From: Saccoglossus kowalevskii
Lineage: Eukaryota > Hemichordata > Enteropneusta > Harrimaniidae
NCBI RefSeq assembly: GCF_000003605.2
Contig: NW_003134779.1
Coordinates: 1 to 39,918, forward strand
Direction: 5' to 3'
DNA: 39,918 nucleotides
Positions 21,823-33,327 of the stretch are shown here, piece by piece. The position numbers and the translations under genes are program-made. Every line of letters starts with the position of its first letter. Within the stretch, counting starts at the first letter, position 1. A model generated the notes under the pieces. That model saw nothing but the letters and a program-made list of their open reading frames with translations, searched no databases and was not told the origin of the DNA.

Positions 21823-22885
21823 ATGAGTTGAGAGGTATATTTATTATGTTTCCACAAAGTTGGATAGTTTAAACCTGATATGAGTTGAGAGGGAGAATTA
21901 TAATGTTTCCATACAGTCGGATAATTTAAACCAGAAATGAGTTCAGAGGTATATTTATTATGTTTCCATACAGTTGGATAGTTTAAACCAGAAATGAGTT
22001 GAGAGGTAGATTTATTATGTTTCCAAACAGTCGGATAGTTTAAGCCTGATATGAGTTGAGAGGTAGATTGATTATGTTTCCATACAGTCGGATAGTTTAA
22101 ACCAGAAATGAGTTGAGAGGTAGATTTATTATGTTTCCATACAGTGGGATAGTTTAAGCCTGATATGCGTTGAGAGGTAGATTTATAATGATTCCATACA
22201 GTCGGATACTTTAAACCAAAAATGAGTTGAGAGGTAGATTTATTATGTTTCCATACAGTCGGATAGTTTAAGCCTGATATGAGTTGAGAGGTAGATTAAT
22301 TATGTTTCCATACGGTCGGTTAGTTTAAATTAGAAATTAGTTGAGAGGAAGATTTATTATGTTTCCATACAGTCGGATACATTAAACCAAAAATGAGTTG
22401 AGAGGTAGATTTATTATGTTTCCATACAGTCGGATAGTTTAAGCCTGATATGAGTTGAGAGGTACATTAATTATGTTTCCATACGGTCGGTTAGTTTAAA
22501 TTAGAAATTAGTTGAGAGGAAGATTTATTATGTTTCCATACAGTCGGATAGTTTAAACCAGAAATGAGTTGAGAGGTAGATTTATTATGTTTCCATACAG
22601 TCGGATAGTTTAAACCAGAAATGAGATGAGAGGTAGATTTATTATGTTTCCTTACAGTCGGATAGTTTAATCCTGATATGAGTTGAGAGGTAGATTTATT
22701 ATGCTTCCATACAGTCGGATAGTTTAATCCTGATATGAGTTGAGAGGTAGATTTATTGTGTTTCCATACAGTCGGATAGTTTAAACCTGATATGAGTTGA
22801 GAGGGAGAATTATAATGTTTCGATAGAGTCGGATAGTTTAAACCAGAAATGAGTTGAGAGGTAGATTTATTATGTTTCCATACAA
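21823..22885 (+). repeat. Block 15: 1063-bp HOR with J/G chimera
   Basis: Order A-B-C-D-E-F-G-H-I, then 22336-22392, which begins as J (ATTAG, AGGAAG) and ends as G (ATACATT, CCAAAA), then H-I-J-K-L-M-N-O-P; 18 full units plus P. The first 0.5 kb copies 2758-3300. M has ATGCTTCC and O has GATAGAG. Confidence 0.92.
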
Positions 22886-24974
22886 ATGAGTTGAGAGGTA
22901 GATTTATTATGTTTCCACAAAGTTGGATAGTTTGAACCTGATATGAGTTGAGAGGGAGAATTATAATGTTTCCATACAGTCGGATAATTTAAACCAGAAA
23001 TGAGTTGAGAGGTAGATTTATTATGTTTCCATACAGTTGGATAGTTTAAACCAGAAATGAGTTGAGAGGTAGATTTATTATGTTTCCATACAGTGGGATA
23101 GTTTAAGCCTGATATGCGTTGAGAGGTAGATTTATAATGTTTCCATATTGTCGGATACTTTAAACCAAAAATGAGTTGAGAGGTAGATTTATTATGTTTC
23201 CATACAGTCGGATAGTTTACGCCTGATATGAGTTGAGAGGTAGATTAATTATGTTTCTATACGGTCGGTTAGTTTAAATTAGAAATTAGTTGAGAGGAAG
23301 ATTTATTATGTTTCCATACAGTCGGATAGTTTAAACCAGAAATGAGTTGAGAGGTAGATTTATTATGTTTCCATACAGTCGGATAGTTTAAACCAGAAAT
23401 GAGATGAGAGGTAGATTTATTATGTTTCCTTACAGTCGGATAGTTTAATCCTGATATGAGTTGAGAGGTAGATTTATTATGCTTCCATACAGTCGGATAG
23501 TTTAATCCTGATATGAGTTGAGAGGTAGATTTATTGTGTTTCCATACAGTCGGATAGTTTAAACCTGATATGAGTTGAGAGGGAGAATTATAATGTTTCG
23601 ATACAGTCGGATAGTTTAAACCAGAAATGAGTTGAGAGGTAGATTTATTATGTTTCCAAACAGTCGGATAGTTTAAGCCTGATATGAGTTGAGAGGTAGA
23701 TTGATTATGTTTCCATACAGTCGGATAGTTTAAACCAGAAATGAGTTGAGAGGTAGATTTATTATGTTTCCATACAGTGGGATAGTTTAAGCCTGATATG
23801 CGTTGAGAGGTAGATTTATAATGTTTCCATACAGTCGGATACTTTAAACCAAAAATAAGTTGAGAGGTAGATTTATTATGTTTCCATACAGTCGGATAGT
23901 TTAAGCCTGATATGAGTTGAGAGGTAAATTAATTATGTTTCCATACGGTCGGTTAGTTTAAATTAGAAATTAGTTGAGAGGAAGATTTATTATGTTTCCA
24001 TACAGTCGGATAGTTTAAACCAGAAATGAGTTGAGAGGTAGATTTATTATGTTTCCATACAGTCGGATAGTTTAAACCAGAAATGAGATGAGAGGTAGAT
24101 TTATTATGTTTCCTTACAGTCGGATAGTTTAATCCTGATATGAGTTGAGAGGTAGATTTATTATGTTTCCATACAGTCGGATAGTTTAATCCTGATATGA
24201 GTTGAGAGGTAGATTTATTGTGTTTCCATACAGTCGGATAGTTTAAACCTGATATGAGTTGAGAGGGAGAATTATAATGTTTCGATACAGTCGGATTGTT
24301 TAAACCAGAAATGAGTTGAGAGGTAGATTCATTATGTTTCCATACAGTCGGATAGTTTAAGCTTGATATGAGTTGAGAAGTAGATTTAATATGTTTCCAT
24401 ACAGTCGGATAGTTTAAACCAGAAATGAGATGAGAGGTAGATTTATTACGTTTCCATACAGAGGGATAGTTTAAGCCTGATATGCGTTGAGAGGTAGATT
24501 TATAATGTTTCCATACAGTCGGATACATTAAACCAAAAATGAGTTGAGAGGTAGATTTATTATGTTTCCATACAGTCGGATAGTTTAAGCCTGATATGAG
24601 TTGAGAGGTACATTAATTATGTTTCCATACGGTCGGTTAGTTTAAATTAGAAATTAGTTGAGAGGAAGATTTATTATGTTTCCATACAGTCGGATAGTTT
24701 AAACCAGAAATGAGTTGAGAGGTAGATTTATTATGTTTCCATACAGTCGGATAGTTTAAACCAGAAATGAGATGAGAGGTAGATTTATTATGTTTCCTTA
24801 CAGTCGGATAGTTTAATCCTGATATGAGTTGAGAGGTAGATTTATTATGTTTCCATACAGTCGGATAGTTTAAACCTGATATGAGTTGAGAGGGAGAATT
24901 ATAATGTTTCGATAGAGTCGGATAGTTTAAACCAGAAATGAGTTGAGAGGTAGATTTATTATGTTTCCATACAA
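22886..24974 (+). repeat. Block 16: 2089-bp double HOR with Q-R-S-G cassette
   Basis: Order A-B-C-F-G-H-I-J-K-L-M-N-O, D-E-F-G-H-I-J-K-L-M-N-O, Q-R-S-G, H-I-J-K-L, an M/N chimera at 24824-24880, O-P; 36 full units plus P. The G after S has GATACATT. The first 13 units carry the GAACC/CATATTG/ACGCC marks of block 1. Confidence 0.91.
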
Positions 24975-26550
24975 ATGAGTTGAGAGGTAGATTTATTATG
25001 TTTCCACAAAGTTGGATAGTTTGAACCTGATATGAGTTGAGAGGGAGAATTATAATGTTTCCATACAGTCGGATAATTTAAACCAGAAATGAGTTGAGAG
25101 GTAGATTTATTATGTTTCCATACAGTTGGATAGTTTAAACCAGAAATGAGTTGAGAGGTAGATTTATTATGTTTCCAAACAGTCGGAGAGTTTAAGCCTG
25201 ATATGAGTTGAGAGGTAGATTGATTATGTTTCCATACAGTCGGATAGTTTAAACCAGAAATGAGTTGAGAGGTAGATTTATTATGTTTCCATACAGTGGG
25301 ATAGTTTAAGCCTGATATGCGTTGAGAGGTAAATTTATAATGTTTCCATATTGTCGGATACTTTAAACCAAAAATGAGTTGAGAGGTAGATTTATTATGT
25401 TTCCATACAGTCGGATAGTTTACGCCTGATATGAGTTGAGAGGTAGATTAATTATGTTTCCATACGGTCGGTTAGTTTAAATTAGAAATTAGTTGAGAGG
25501 AAGATTTATTATGTTTCCATACAGTCGGATAGTTTAAACCAGAAACGAGTTGAGAGGTAGATTTATTATGTTTCCATACAGTCGGATAGTTTAAACCAGA
25601 AATGAGATGAGAGGTAGATTTATTATGTTTCCATACAGTCGGATAGTTTAAACCAGAAATGAGTTGAGAGGTAGATTTATTATGTTTCCATACAGACGGA
25701 TAGTTTAATCCTGATATGAGTTGAGAGGTAGATTTATTGTGTTTCCATACAGTCGGATAGTTTAAACCTGATATGAGTTGAGAGGGAGAATTATAATGTT
25801 TCGATACAGTCGGATTGTTTAAACCAGAAATGAGTTGAGAGGTAGATTCATTATGTTTCCATACAGTCGGATAGTTTAAGCTTGATATGAGTTGAGAAGT
25901 AGATTTAATATGTTTCCATACAGTCGGATAGTTTAAACCAGAAATGAGATGAGAGGTAGATTTATTACGTTTTCATACAGAGGGATAGTTTAAGGCTGAT
26001 ATGCGTTGAGAGGTAGATTTATAATGTTTCCATACAGTCGGATAGTTTAAACCAGAAATGAGTTGAGAGGTAGATTTATTATGTTTCCATACAGTCGGAT
26101 AGTTTAAGCCTGATATGAGTTGAGAGGTACATTAATTATGTTTCCATACGGTCGGTTAGTTTCAATTAGAAATTAGTTGAGAGGAAGATTTATTATGTTT
26201 CCATACAGTCGGATAGTTTAAACCAGAAATGAGTTGAGAGGTAGATTTATTATGTTTCCATACAGTCGGATAGTTTAAACCAGAAATGAGATGAGAGGTA
26301 GATTTATTATGTTTCCTTACAGTCGGATAGTTTAATCCTGATATGAGTTGAGAGGTAGATTTATTATGCTTCCATACAGTCGGATAGTTTAATCCTGATA
26401 TGAGTTGAGAGGTAGATTTATTGTGTTTCCATACAGTCGGATAGTTTAAACCTGATATGAGTTGAGAGGGAGAATTATAATGTTTCGATAGAGTCGGATA
26501 GTTTAAACCAGAAATGAGTTGAGAGGTAGATTTATTATGTTTCCATACAA
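24975..26550 (+). repeat. Block 17: 1576-bp HOR with Q-R-S-G cassette
   Basis: Order A-B-C-D-E-F-G-H-I-J-K, an L start with CCATAC, M (CAGACGG), N-O-Q-R-S-G-H-I-J-K-L-M-N-O-P; 27 full units plus P. D has CGGAGAG at 25184-25190 and K ends before an ACGAG start. S has TTACGTTTTC and AAGGCTG. It shares its second half with 1031-1979. Confidence 0.92.
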
Positions 26551-27328
26551 ATGAGTTGAGAGGTAGATTTATTATGTTTCCACAAAGTTGGATAGTTTGA
26601 ACCTGATATGAGTTGAGAGGGAAAATTATAATGTTTCCATACAGTCGGATAATTTAAACCAGAAATGAGTTGAGAGGTAGATTTATTATGTTTCCATACA
26701 GTTGGATAGTTTAAACCAGAAATGAGTTGAGAGGTAGATTTATTATGTTTCCATACAGTGGGATAGTTTAAGCCTGATATGCGTTGAGAGGTAGATTTAT
26801 AATGTTTCCATATTGTCGGATACTTTAAACCAAAAATGAGTTGAGAGGTAGATTTATTATGTTTCCATACAGTCGGATAGTTTACGCCTGATATGAGTTG
26901 AGAGGTAGATTAATTATGTTTCTATACGGTCGGTTAGTTTAAATTAGAAATTAGTTGAGAGGAAGATTTATTATGTTTCCATACAGTCGGATAGTTTAAA
27001 CCAGAAATGAGTTGAGAGGTAGATGTATTATGTTTCCATACAGTCGGATAGTTTAAACCAGAAATGAGATGAGAGGTAGATTTATTATGTTTCCTTACAG
27101 TCGGATAGTTTAATCCTGATATGAGTTGAGAGGTAGATTGATTATGTTTCCATACAGTCGGATAGTTTAATCCTGATATGAGTTGAGAGGTAGATTTATT
27201 GTGTTTCCATACAGTCGGATAGTTTAAACCTGATATGAGTTGAGAGGGAGAATTATAATGTTTCGATACAGTCGGATAGTTTACACCAGAAATGAGTTGA
27301 GAGGTAGATTTATTATGTTTCCATACAA
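26551..27328 (+). repeat. Block 18: 778-bp HOR lacking D-E, near-copy of block 1
   Basis: Order and length equal 1980-2757. Shared marks include GAACC, CATATTG, TTACGCC, CTATACGG, GATGTATT, GATTGATT in M and TTTACACC. Differences I see include GGAAAATT in B, GTAGATT in I and ATGAGATGAG in L. Confidence 0.93.
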
Positions 27329-28163
27329 ATGAGTTGAGAGGTATATTTATTATGTTTCCACAAAGTTGGATAGTTTAAACCTGATATGAGTTGAGAGGGA
27401 GAATTATAATGTTTCCATACAGTCGGATAATTTAAACCAGAAATGAGTTGAGAGGTATATTTATTATGTTTCCAAACAGTCGGATAGTTTAAGCCTGATA
27501 TGAGTTGAGAGGTAGATTGATTATGTTTCCATACAGTCGGATAGTTTAAACCAGAAATGAGTTGAGAGGTAGATTTATTATGTTTCCATACAGTGGGATA
27601 GTTTAAGCCTGATATGCGTTGAGAGGTAGATTTATAATGTTTCCATACAGTCGGATACTTTAAACCAAAAATAAGTTGAGAGGTAGATTTATTATGTTTC
27701 CATACAGTCGGATAGTTTAAGCCTGATATGAGTTGAGAGGTAAATTAATTATGTTTCCATACGGTCGGTTAGTTTAAATTAGAAATTAGTTGAGAGGAAG
27801 ATTTATTATGTTTCCATACAGTCGGATAGTTTAAACCAGAAATGAGTTGAGAGGTAGATTTATTATGTTTCCATACAGTCGGATAGTTTAAACCAGAAAT
27901 GAGATGAGAGGTAGATTTATTATGTTTCCTTACAGTCGGATAGTTTAATCCTGATATGAGTTGAGAGGTAGATTTATTATGTTTCCATACAGTCGGATAG
28001 TTTAATCCTGATATGAGTTGAGAGGTAGATTTATTGTGTTTCCATACAGTCGGATAGTTTAAACCTGATATGAGTTGAGAGGGAGAATTATAATGTTTCG
28101 ATACAGTCGGATAGTTTACACCAGAAATGAGTTGAGAGGTAGATTTATTATGTTTCCATACAA
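27329..28163 (+). repeat. Block 19: 835-bp HOR with C/D chimera
   Basis: Order A-B, a C/D chimera at 27443-27499 (TATATT start, CCAAACAG and AAGCC end), E-F-G-H-I-J-K-L-M-N-O-P; 14 full units plus P. I has GGTAAATTAATT. O has TTTACACC. Confidence 0.92.
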
Positions 28164-30652
28164 ATGAGTTGAGAGGTAGATTTATTATGTTTCCACAAAG
28201 TTGGATAGTTTAAACCTGATATGAGTTGAGAGGGAGAATTATAATGTTTCCATACAGTCGGATAATTTAAACCAGAAATGAGTTGAGAGGTATATTTATT
28301 ATGTTTCCATACAGTTGGATAGTTTAAACCATAAATGAGTTGAGAGGTAGATTTATTATCTTTCCATACAGTCGGATAGTTTAAGCCTGATATGAGTTGA
28401 GAGGTAGATTGATTATGTTTCCATACAGTCGGATAGTTTAAACCAGAAATGAGTTGAGAGGTGGATTTATTATGTTTCCATACAGTGGGATAGTTTAAGC
28501 CTGATATGCGTTGAGAGGTAGATTTATAATGTTTCCATACAGTCGGATACTTTAAACCAAAAATGAGTTGAGAGGTAGATTTATTATGTTTCCATACAGT
28601 CGGATAGTTTAAGCCTGATATGAGTTGAGAGGTAGATTAATTATGTTTCCATACGGTCGGTTAGTTTAAATTAGAAATTAGTTGAGAGTAAGATTTATTA
28701 TGTTTCCATACAGTCGGATAGTTTAAACCAGAAATGAGATGAGAGGTAGATTTATTATGTTTCCTTACAGTCGGATAGTTTAATCCTGATATGAGTTGAG
28801 AGGTAGATTTATTATGTTTCCATACAGTCGGATAGTTTAATCCTGATATGAGTTGAGAGGTAGATTTATTGTGTTTCCATACAGTCGGATAGTTTAAACC
28901 TGATATGAGTTGAGAGGGAGAATTATAATGTTTCGATACAGTCGGATAGTTTAAACCAGAAATGAGTTGAGAGGTAGATTTATTATGTTTCCATACAGTT
29001 GGGATAGTTTAAACCAGAAATGAGTTGAGAGGTAGATTTATTATGTTTCCAAACAGTCGGAGAGTTTAAGCGTGATATGAGTTGAGAGGTAGATTGATTA
29101 TGTTTCCATACAGTCGGATAGTTTAAACCAGAAATGAGTTGAGAGGTAGATTTATTATGTTTCCATACAGTGGGATAGTTTAAGCCTGATATGCGTTGAG
29201 AGGTAAATTTATAATGTTTCCATATTGTCGGATACTTTAAACCAAAAATGAGTTGAGAGGTAGATTTATTATGTTTCCATACAGTCGGATAGTTTACGCC
29301 TGATATGAGTTGAGAGGTAGATTAATTATGTTTCCATACGGTCGGTTAGTTTAAATTAGAAATTAGTTGAGAGGAAGATTTATTATGTTTCCATACAGTC
29401 GGATAGTTTAAACCAGAAACGAGTTGAGAGGTAGATTTATTATGTTTCCATACAGTCGGATAGTTTAAACCAGAAATGAGATGAGAGGTAGATTTATTAT
29501 GTTTCCATACAGTCGGATAGTTTAAACCAGAAATGAGATGAGAGGTAGATTTATTATGTTTCCTTACAGTCGGATAGTTTAATCCTGATATGAGTTGAGA
29601 GGTAGATTTATTATGTTTCCATACAGACGGATAGTTTAATCCTGATATGAGTTGAGAGGTAGATTTATTGTGTTTCCATACAGTCGGATAGTTTAAACCT
29701 GATATGAGTTGAGAGGGAGAATTATAATGTTTCGATACAGTCGGATTGTTTAAACCAGAAATGAGTTGAGAGGTAGATTCATTATGTTTCCATACAGTCG
29801 GATAGTTTAAGCTTGATATGAGCTGAGAAGTAGATTTAATATGTTTCCATACAGTCGGATAGTTTAAACCAGAAATGAGATGAGAGGTAGATTTATTACG
29901 TTTCCATACAGAGGGATAGTTTAAGCCTGATATGCGTTGAGAGGTAGATTTATAATGTTTCCATACAGTCGGATACATTAAACCAAAAATGAGTTGAGAG
30001 GTAGATTTATTATGTTTCCATACAGTCGGATAGTTTAAGCCTGATATGAGTTGAGAGGTACATTAATTATGTTTCCATACGGTCGGTTAGTTTAAATTAG
30101 AAATTAGTTGAGAGGAAGATTTATTATGTTTCCATACAGTCGGATAGTTTAAACCAGAAATGAGTTGAGAGGTAGATTTATTATGTTTCCATACAGTCGG
30201 ATAGTTTAAACCAGAAATGAGATGAGAGGTAGATTTATTATGTTTCCTTACAGTCGGATAGTTTAATCCTGATATGAGTTGAGAGGTAGATTTATTATGT
30301 TTCCATACAGTCGGATAGTTTAAACCTGATATGAGTTGAGAGGGAGAATTATAATGTTTCGATACAGTCGGATAGTTTAAACCAGAAATGAGTTGAGAGG
30401 TAGATTTATTATGTTTCCATGCAGTCGGATAGTTTAAACCAGAAATGAGATGAGAGGTAGATTTATTATGTTTCCATACAGTCGGATAGTTTAATCCTGA
30501 TATGAGTTGAGAGGTAGATTTATTGTGTTTCCATACAGTCGGATAGTTTAAACCTGATATGAGTTGAGAGGGAGAATTATAATGTTTCGATACAGTCGGA
30601 TAGTTTAAACCAGAAATGAGTTGAGAGGTAGATTTATTATGTTTCCATACAA
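28164..30652 (+). repeat. Block 20: 2489-bp multi-pass HOR
   Basis: Order A-B-C-D-E-F-G-H-I-J-L-M-N-O, C-D-E-F-G-H-I-J-K, two L forms, M-N-O, Q-R-S-G, H-I-J-K-L, an M/N-like unit, O, K, an L/M-like unit, N-O-P. 43 full units plus P and one extra G (GTTGGGATAG near 29000). The first J has GAGAGTAAG. D at about 29059 has CGGAGAG. Confidence 0.9.
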
Positions 30653-31543
30653 ATGAGTTGAGAGGTAGATTTATTATGTTTCCACAAAGTTGGATAGTTT
30701 AAACCTGATATGAGTTGAGAGGGAGAATTATAATGTTTCCATACAGTCGGATAATTTAAACCAGAAATGAGTTGAGAGGTAGATTTATTATGTTTCCATA
30801 CAGTTGGATAGTTTAAACCAGAAGTGAGTTGAGAGGTAGATTTATTATGTTTCCAAACAGTCGGATAGTTTAAGCTGATATGAGTTGAGAGGTAGATTGA
30901 TTATGTTTCCATACAGTCGGATAGTTTAAACCAGAAATGAGTTGAGAGGTAGATTTATTATGTTTCCATACAGTGGGATAGTTTAAGCCTGATATGCGTT
31001 GAGAGGTAGATTTATAATGTTTCCATATAGTCGGATACTTTAAACCAAAAATGAGTTGAGAGGTAGATTTCTTATGTTTCCATACAGTCGGATAGTTTAA
31101 GCCTGATATGAGTTGAGAGGTAGATTAATTATGTTTCCATACGGTCGGTTAGTTTAAATTAGAAATTAGTTGAGAGGAAGATTTATTATGTTTCCATACA
31201 GTCGGATAGTTTAAACCAGAAATGAGTTGAGAGGTAGATTTATTATGTTTCCATACAGTCGGATAGTTTAAACCAGAAATGAGATGAGAGGTAGATTTAT
31301 TATGTTTCCTTACAGTCGGATAGTTTAATCCTGATATGAGTTGAGAGGTAGATTTATTATGTTTCCATACAGTCGGATAGTTTAATCCTGATATGAGTTG
31401 AGAGGTAGATTTATTGTGTTTCCATACAGTCGGATAGTTTAAACCTGATATGAGTTGAGAGGGAGAATTATAATGTTTCGATACAGTCGGATAGTTTACA
31501 CCAGAAATGAGTTGAGAGGTAGATTTATTATGTTTCCATACAA
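30653..31543 (+). repeat. Block 21: 891-bp canonical HOR, one base short
   Basis: Full A to P order; D ends TTAAGCTGAT, one C short, near 30872. This private loss creates an AGCT but not the AAGCTT site of type Q. O has TTTACACC. Confidence 0.94.
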
Positions 31544-32378
31544 ATGAGTTGAGAGGTAGATTTATTATGTTTCCACAAAGTTGGATAGTTTAAACCTGAT
31601 ATGAGTTGAGAGGGAGAATTATAATGTTTCCATACAGTCGGATAATTTAAACCAGAAATGAGTTGAGAGGTATATTTATTATGTTTCCATACAGTTGGAT
31701 AGTTTAAACCATAAATGAGTTGAGAGGTAGATTTATTATGTTTCCAAACAGTCGGATAGTTTAAGCCTGATATGAGTTGAGAGGTAGATTGATTATGTTT
31801 CCATACAGTCGGATAGTTTAAACCAGAAATGAGTTGAGAGGTAGATTTATTATGTTTCCATACAGTGGGATAGTTTAAGCCTGATATGCGTTGAGAGGTA
31901 GATTTATAATGTTTCCATACAGTCGGATACTTTAAACCAAAAATGAGTTGAGAGGTAGATTTATTATGTTTCCATACAATCGGATAGTTTAAGCCTGATA
32001 TGAGTTGAGAGGTAGATTAATTATGTTTCCATACGGTCGGTTAGTTTAAATTAGAAATTAGTTGAGAGTAAGATTTATTATGTTTCCATACAGTCGGATA
32101 GTTTAAACCAGAAATGAGATGAGAGGTAGATTTATTATGTTTCCTTACAGTCGGATAGTTTAATCCTGATATGAGTTGAGAGGTAGATTTATTATGTTTC
32201 CATACAGTCGGATAGTTTAATCCTGATATGAGTTGAGAGGTAGATTTATTGTGTTTCCATACAGTCGGATAGTTTAAACCTGATATGAGTTGAGAGGGAG
32301 AATTATAATGTTTCGATACAGTCGGATAGTTTAAACCAGAAATGAGTTGAGAGGTAGATTTATTATGTTTCCATACAA
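31544..32378 (+). repeat. Block 22: 835-bp HOR lacking K
   Basis: Order A-B-C-D-E-F-G-H-I-J-L-M-N-O-P, 14 full units plus P. C ends CCATAA and J has GAGAGTAAG, both shared with 28164-28990. P at 32342-32378 is followed by L, not A. Confidence 0.93.
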
Positions 32379-33327
32379 ATGAGATGAGAGGTAGATTTAT
32401 TATGTTTCCTTACAGTCGGATAGTTTAATCCTGATATGAGTTGAGAGGTAGATTTATTATGTTTCCATACAGACGGATAGTTTAATCCTGATATGAGTTG
32501 AGAGGTAGATTTATTGTGTTTCCATACAGTCGGATAGTTTAAACCTGATATGAGTTGAGAGGGAGAATTATAATGTTTCGATACAGTCGGATTGTTTAAA
32601 CCAGAAATGAGTTGAGAGGTAGATTCATTATATTTCCATACAGTCGGATAGTTTAAGCTTGATATGAGTTGAGAAGTAGATTTAATATGTTTCCATACAG
32701 TCGGATAGTTTAAACCAGAAATGAGATGAGAGGTAGATTTATTACGTTTTCATACACAGGGATAGTTTAAGGCTGATATGCGTTGAGAGGTAGATTTATA
32801 ATGTTTCCATACAGTCGGATACTTTAAACCAAAAATGAGTTGAGAGGTAGATTTATTATGTTTCCATACAGTCGGATAGTTTAAGCCTGATATGAGTTGA
32901 GAGGTACATTAATTATGTTTCCATACGGTCGGTTAGTTTAAATTAGAAATTAGTTGAGAGGAAGATTTATTATGTTTCCATACAGTCGGATAGTTTAAAC
33001 CAGAAATGAGTTGAGAGGTAGATTTATTATGTTTCCATACAGTCGGATAGTTTAAACCAGAAATGAGATGAGAGGTAGATTTATTATGTTTCCTTACAGT
33101 CGGATAGTTTAATCCTGATATGAGTTGAGAGGTAGATTTATTATGCTTCCATACAGTCGGATAGTTTAATCCTGATATGAGTTGAGAGGTAGATTTATTG
33201 TGTTTCCATACAGTCGGATAGTTTAAACCTGATATGAGTTGAGAGGGAGAATTATAATGCTTCGATAGAGTCGGATAGTTTAAACCAGAAATGAGTTGAG
33301 AGGTAGATTTATTATGTTTGCATACAA
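32379..33327 (+). repeat. Block 23: 949-bp HOR starting at L, with Q-R-S-G cassette
   Basis: Order L-M-N-O-Q-R-S-G-H-I-J-K-L-M-N-O-P, 16 full units plus P: A to K of the first pass are absent. M has CAGACGG, S has TTACGTTTTC with CACAGGG, the second M has ATGCTTCC and O has ATGCTTCGATAGAG. P reads TTTGCATACAA. Confidence 0.92.

Noticed and set aside
29346-29978. Minus-strand open frame of 210 codons
   Set aside because: Same repeat translation between a GATACATT start and the type I stop; nothing distinguishes it from the other copies.
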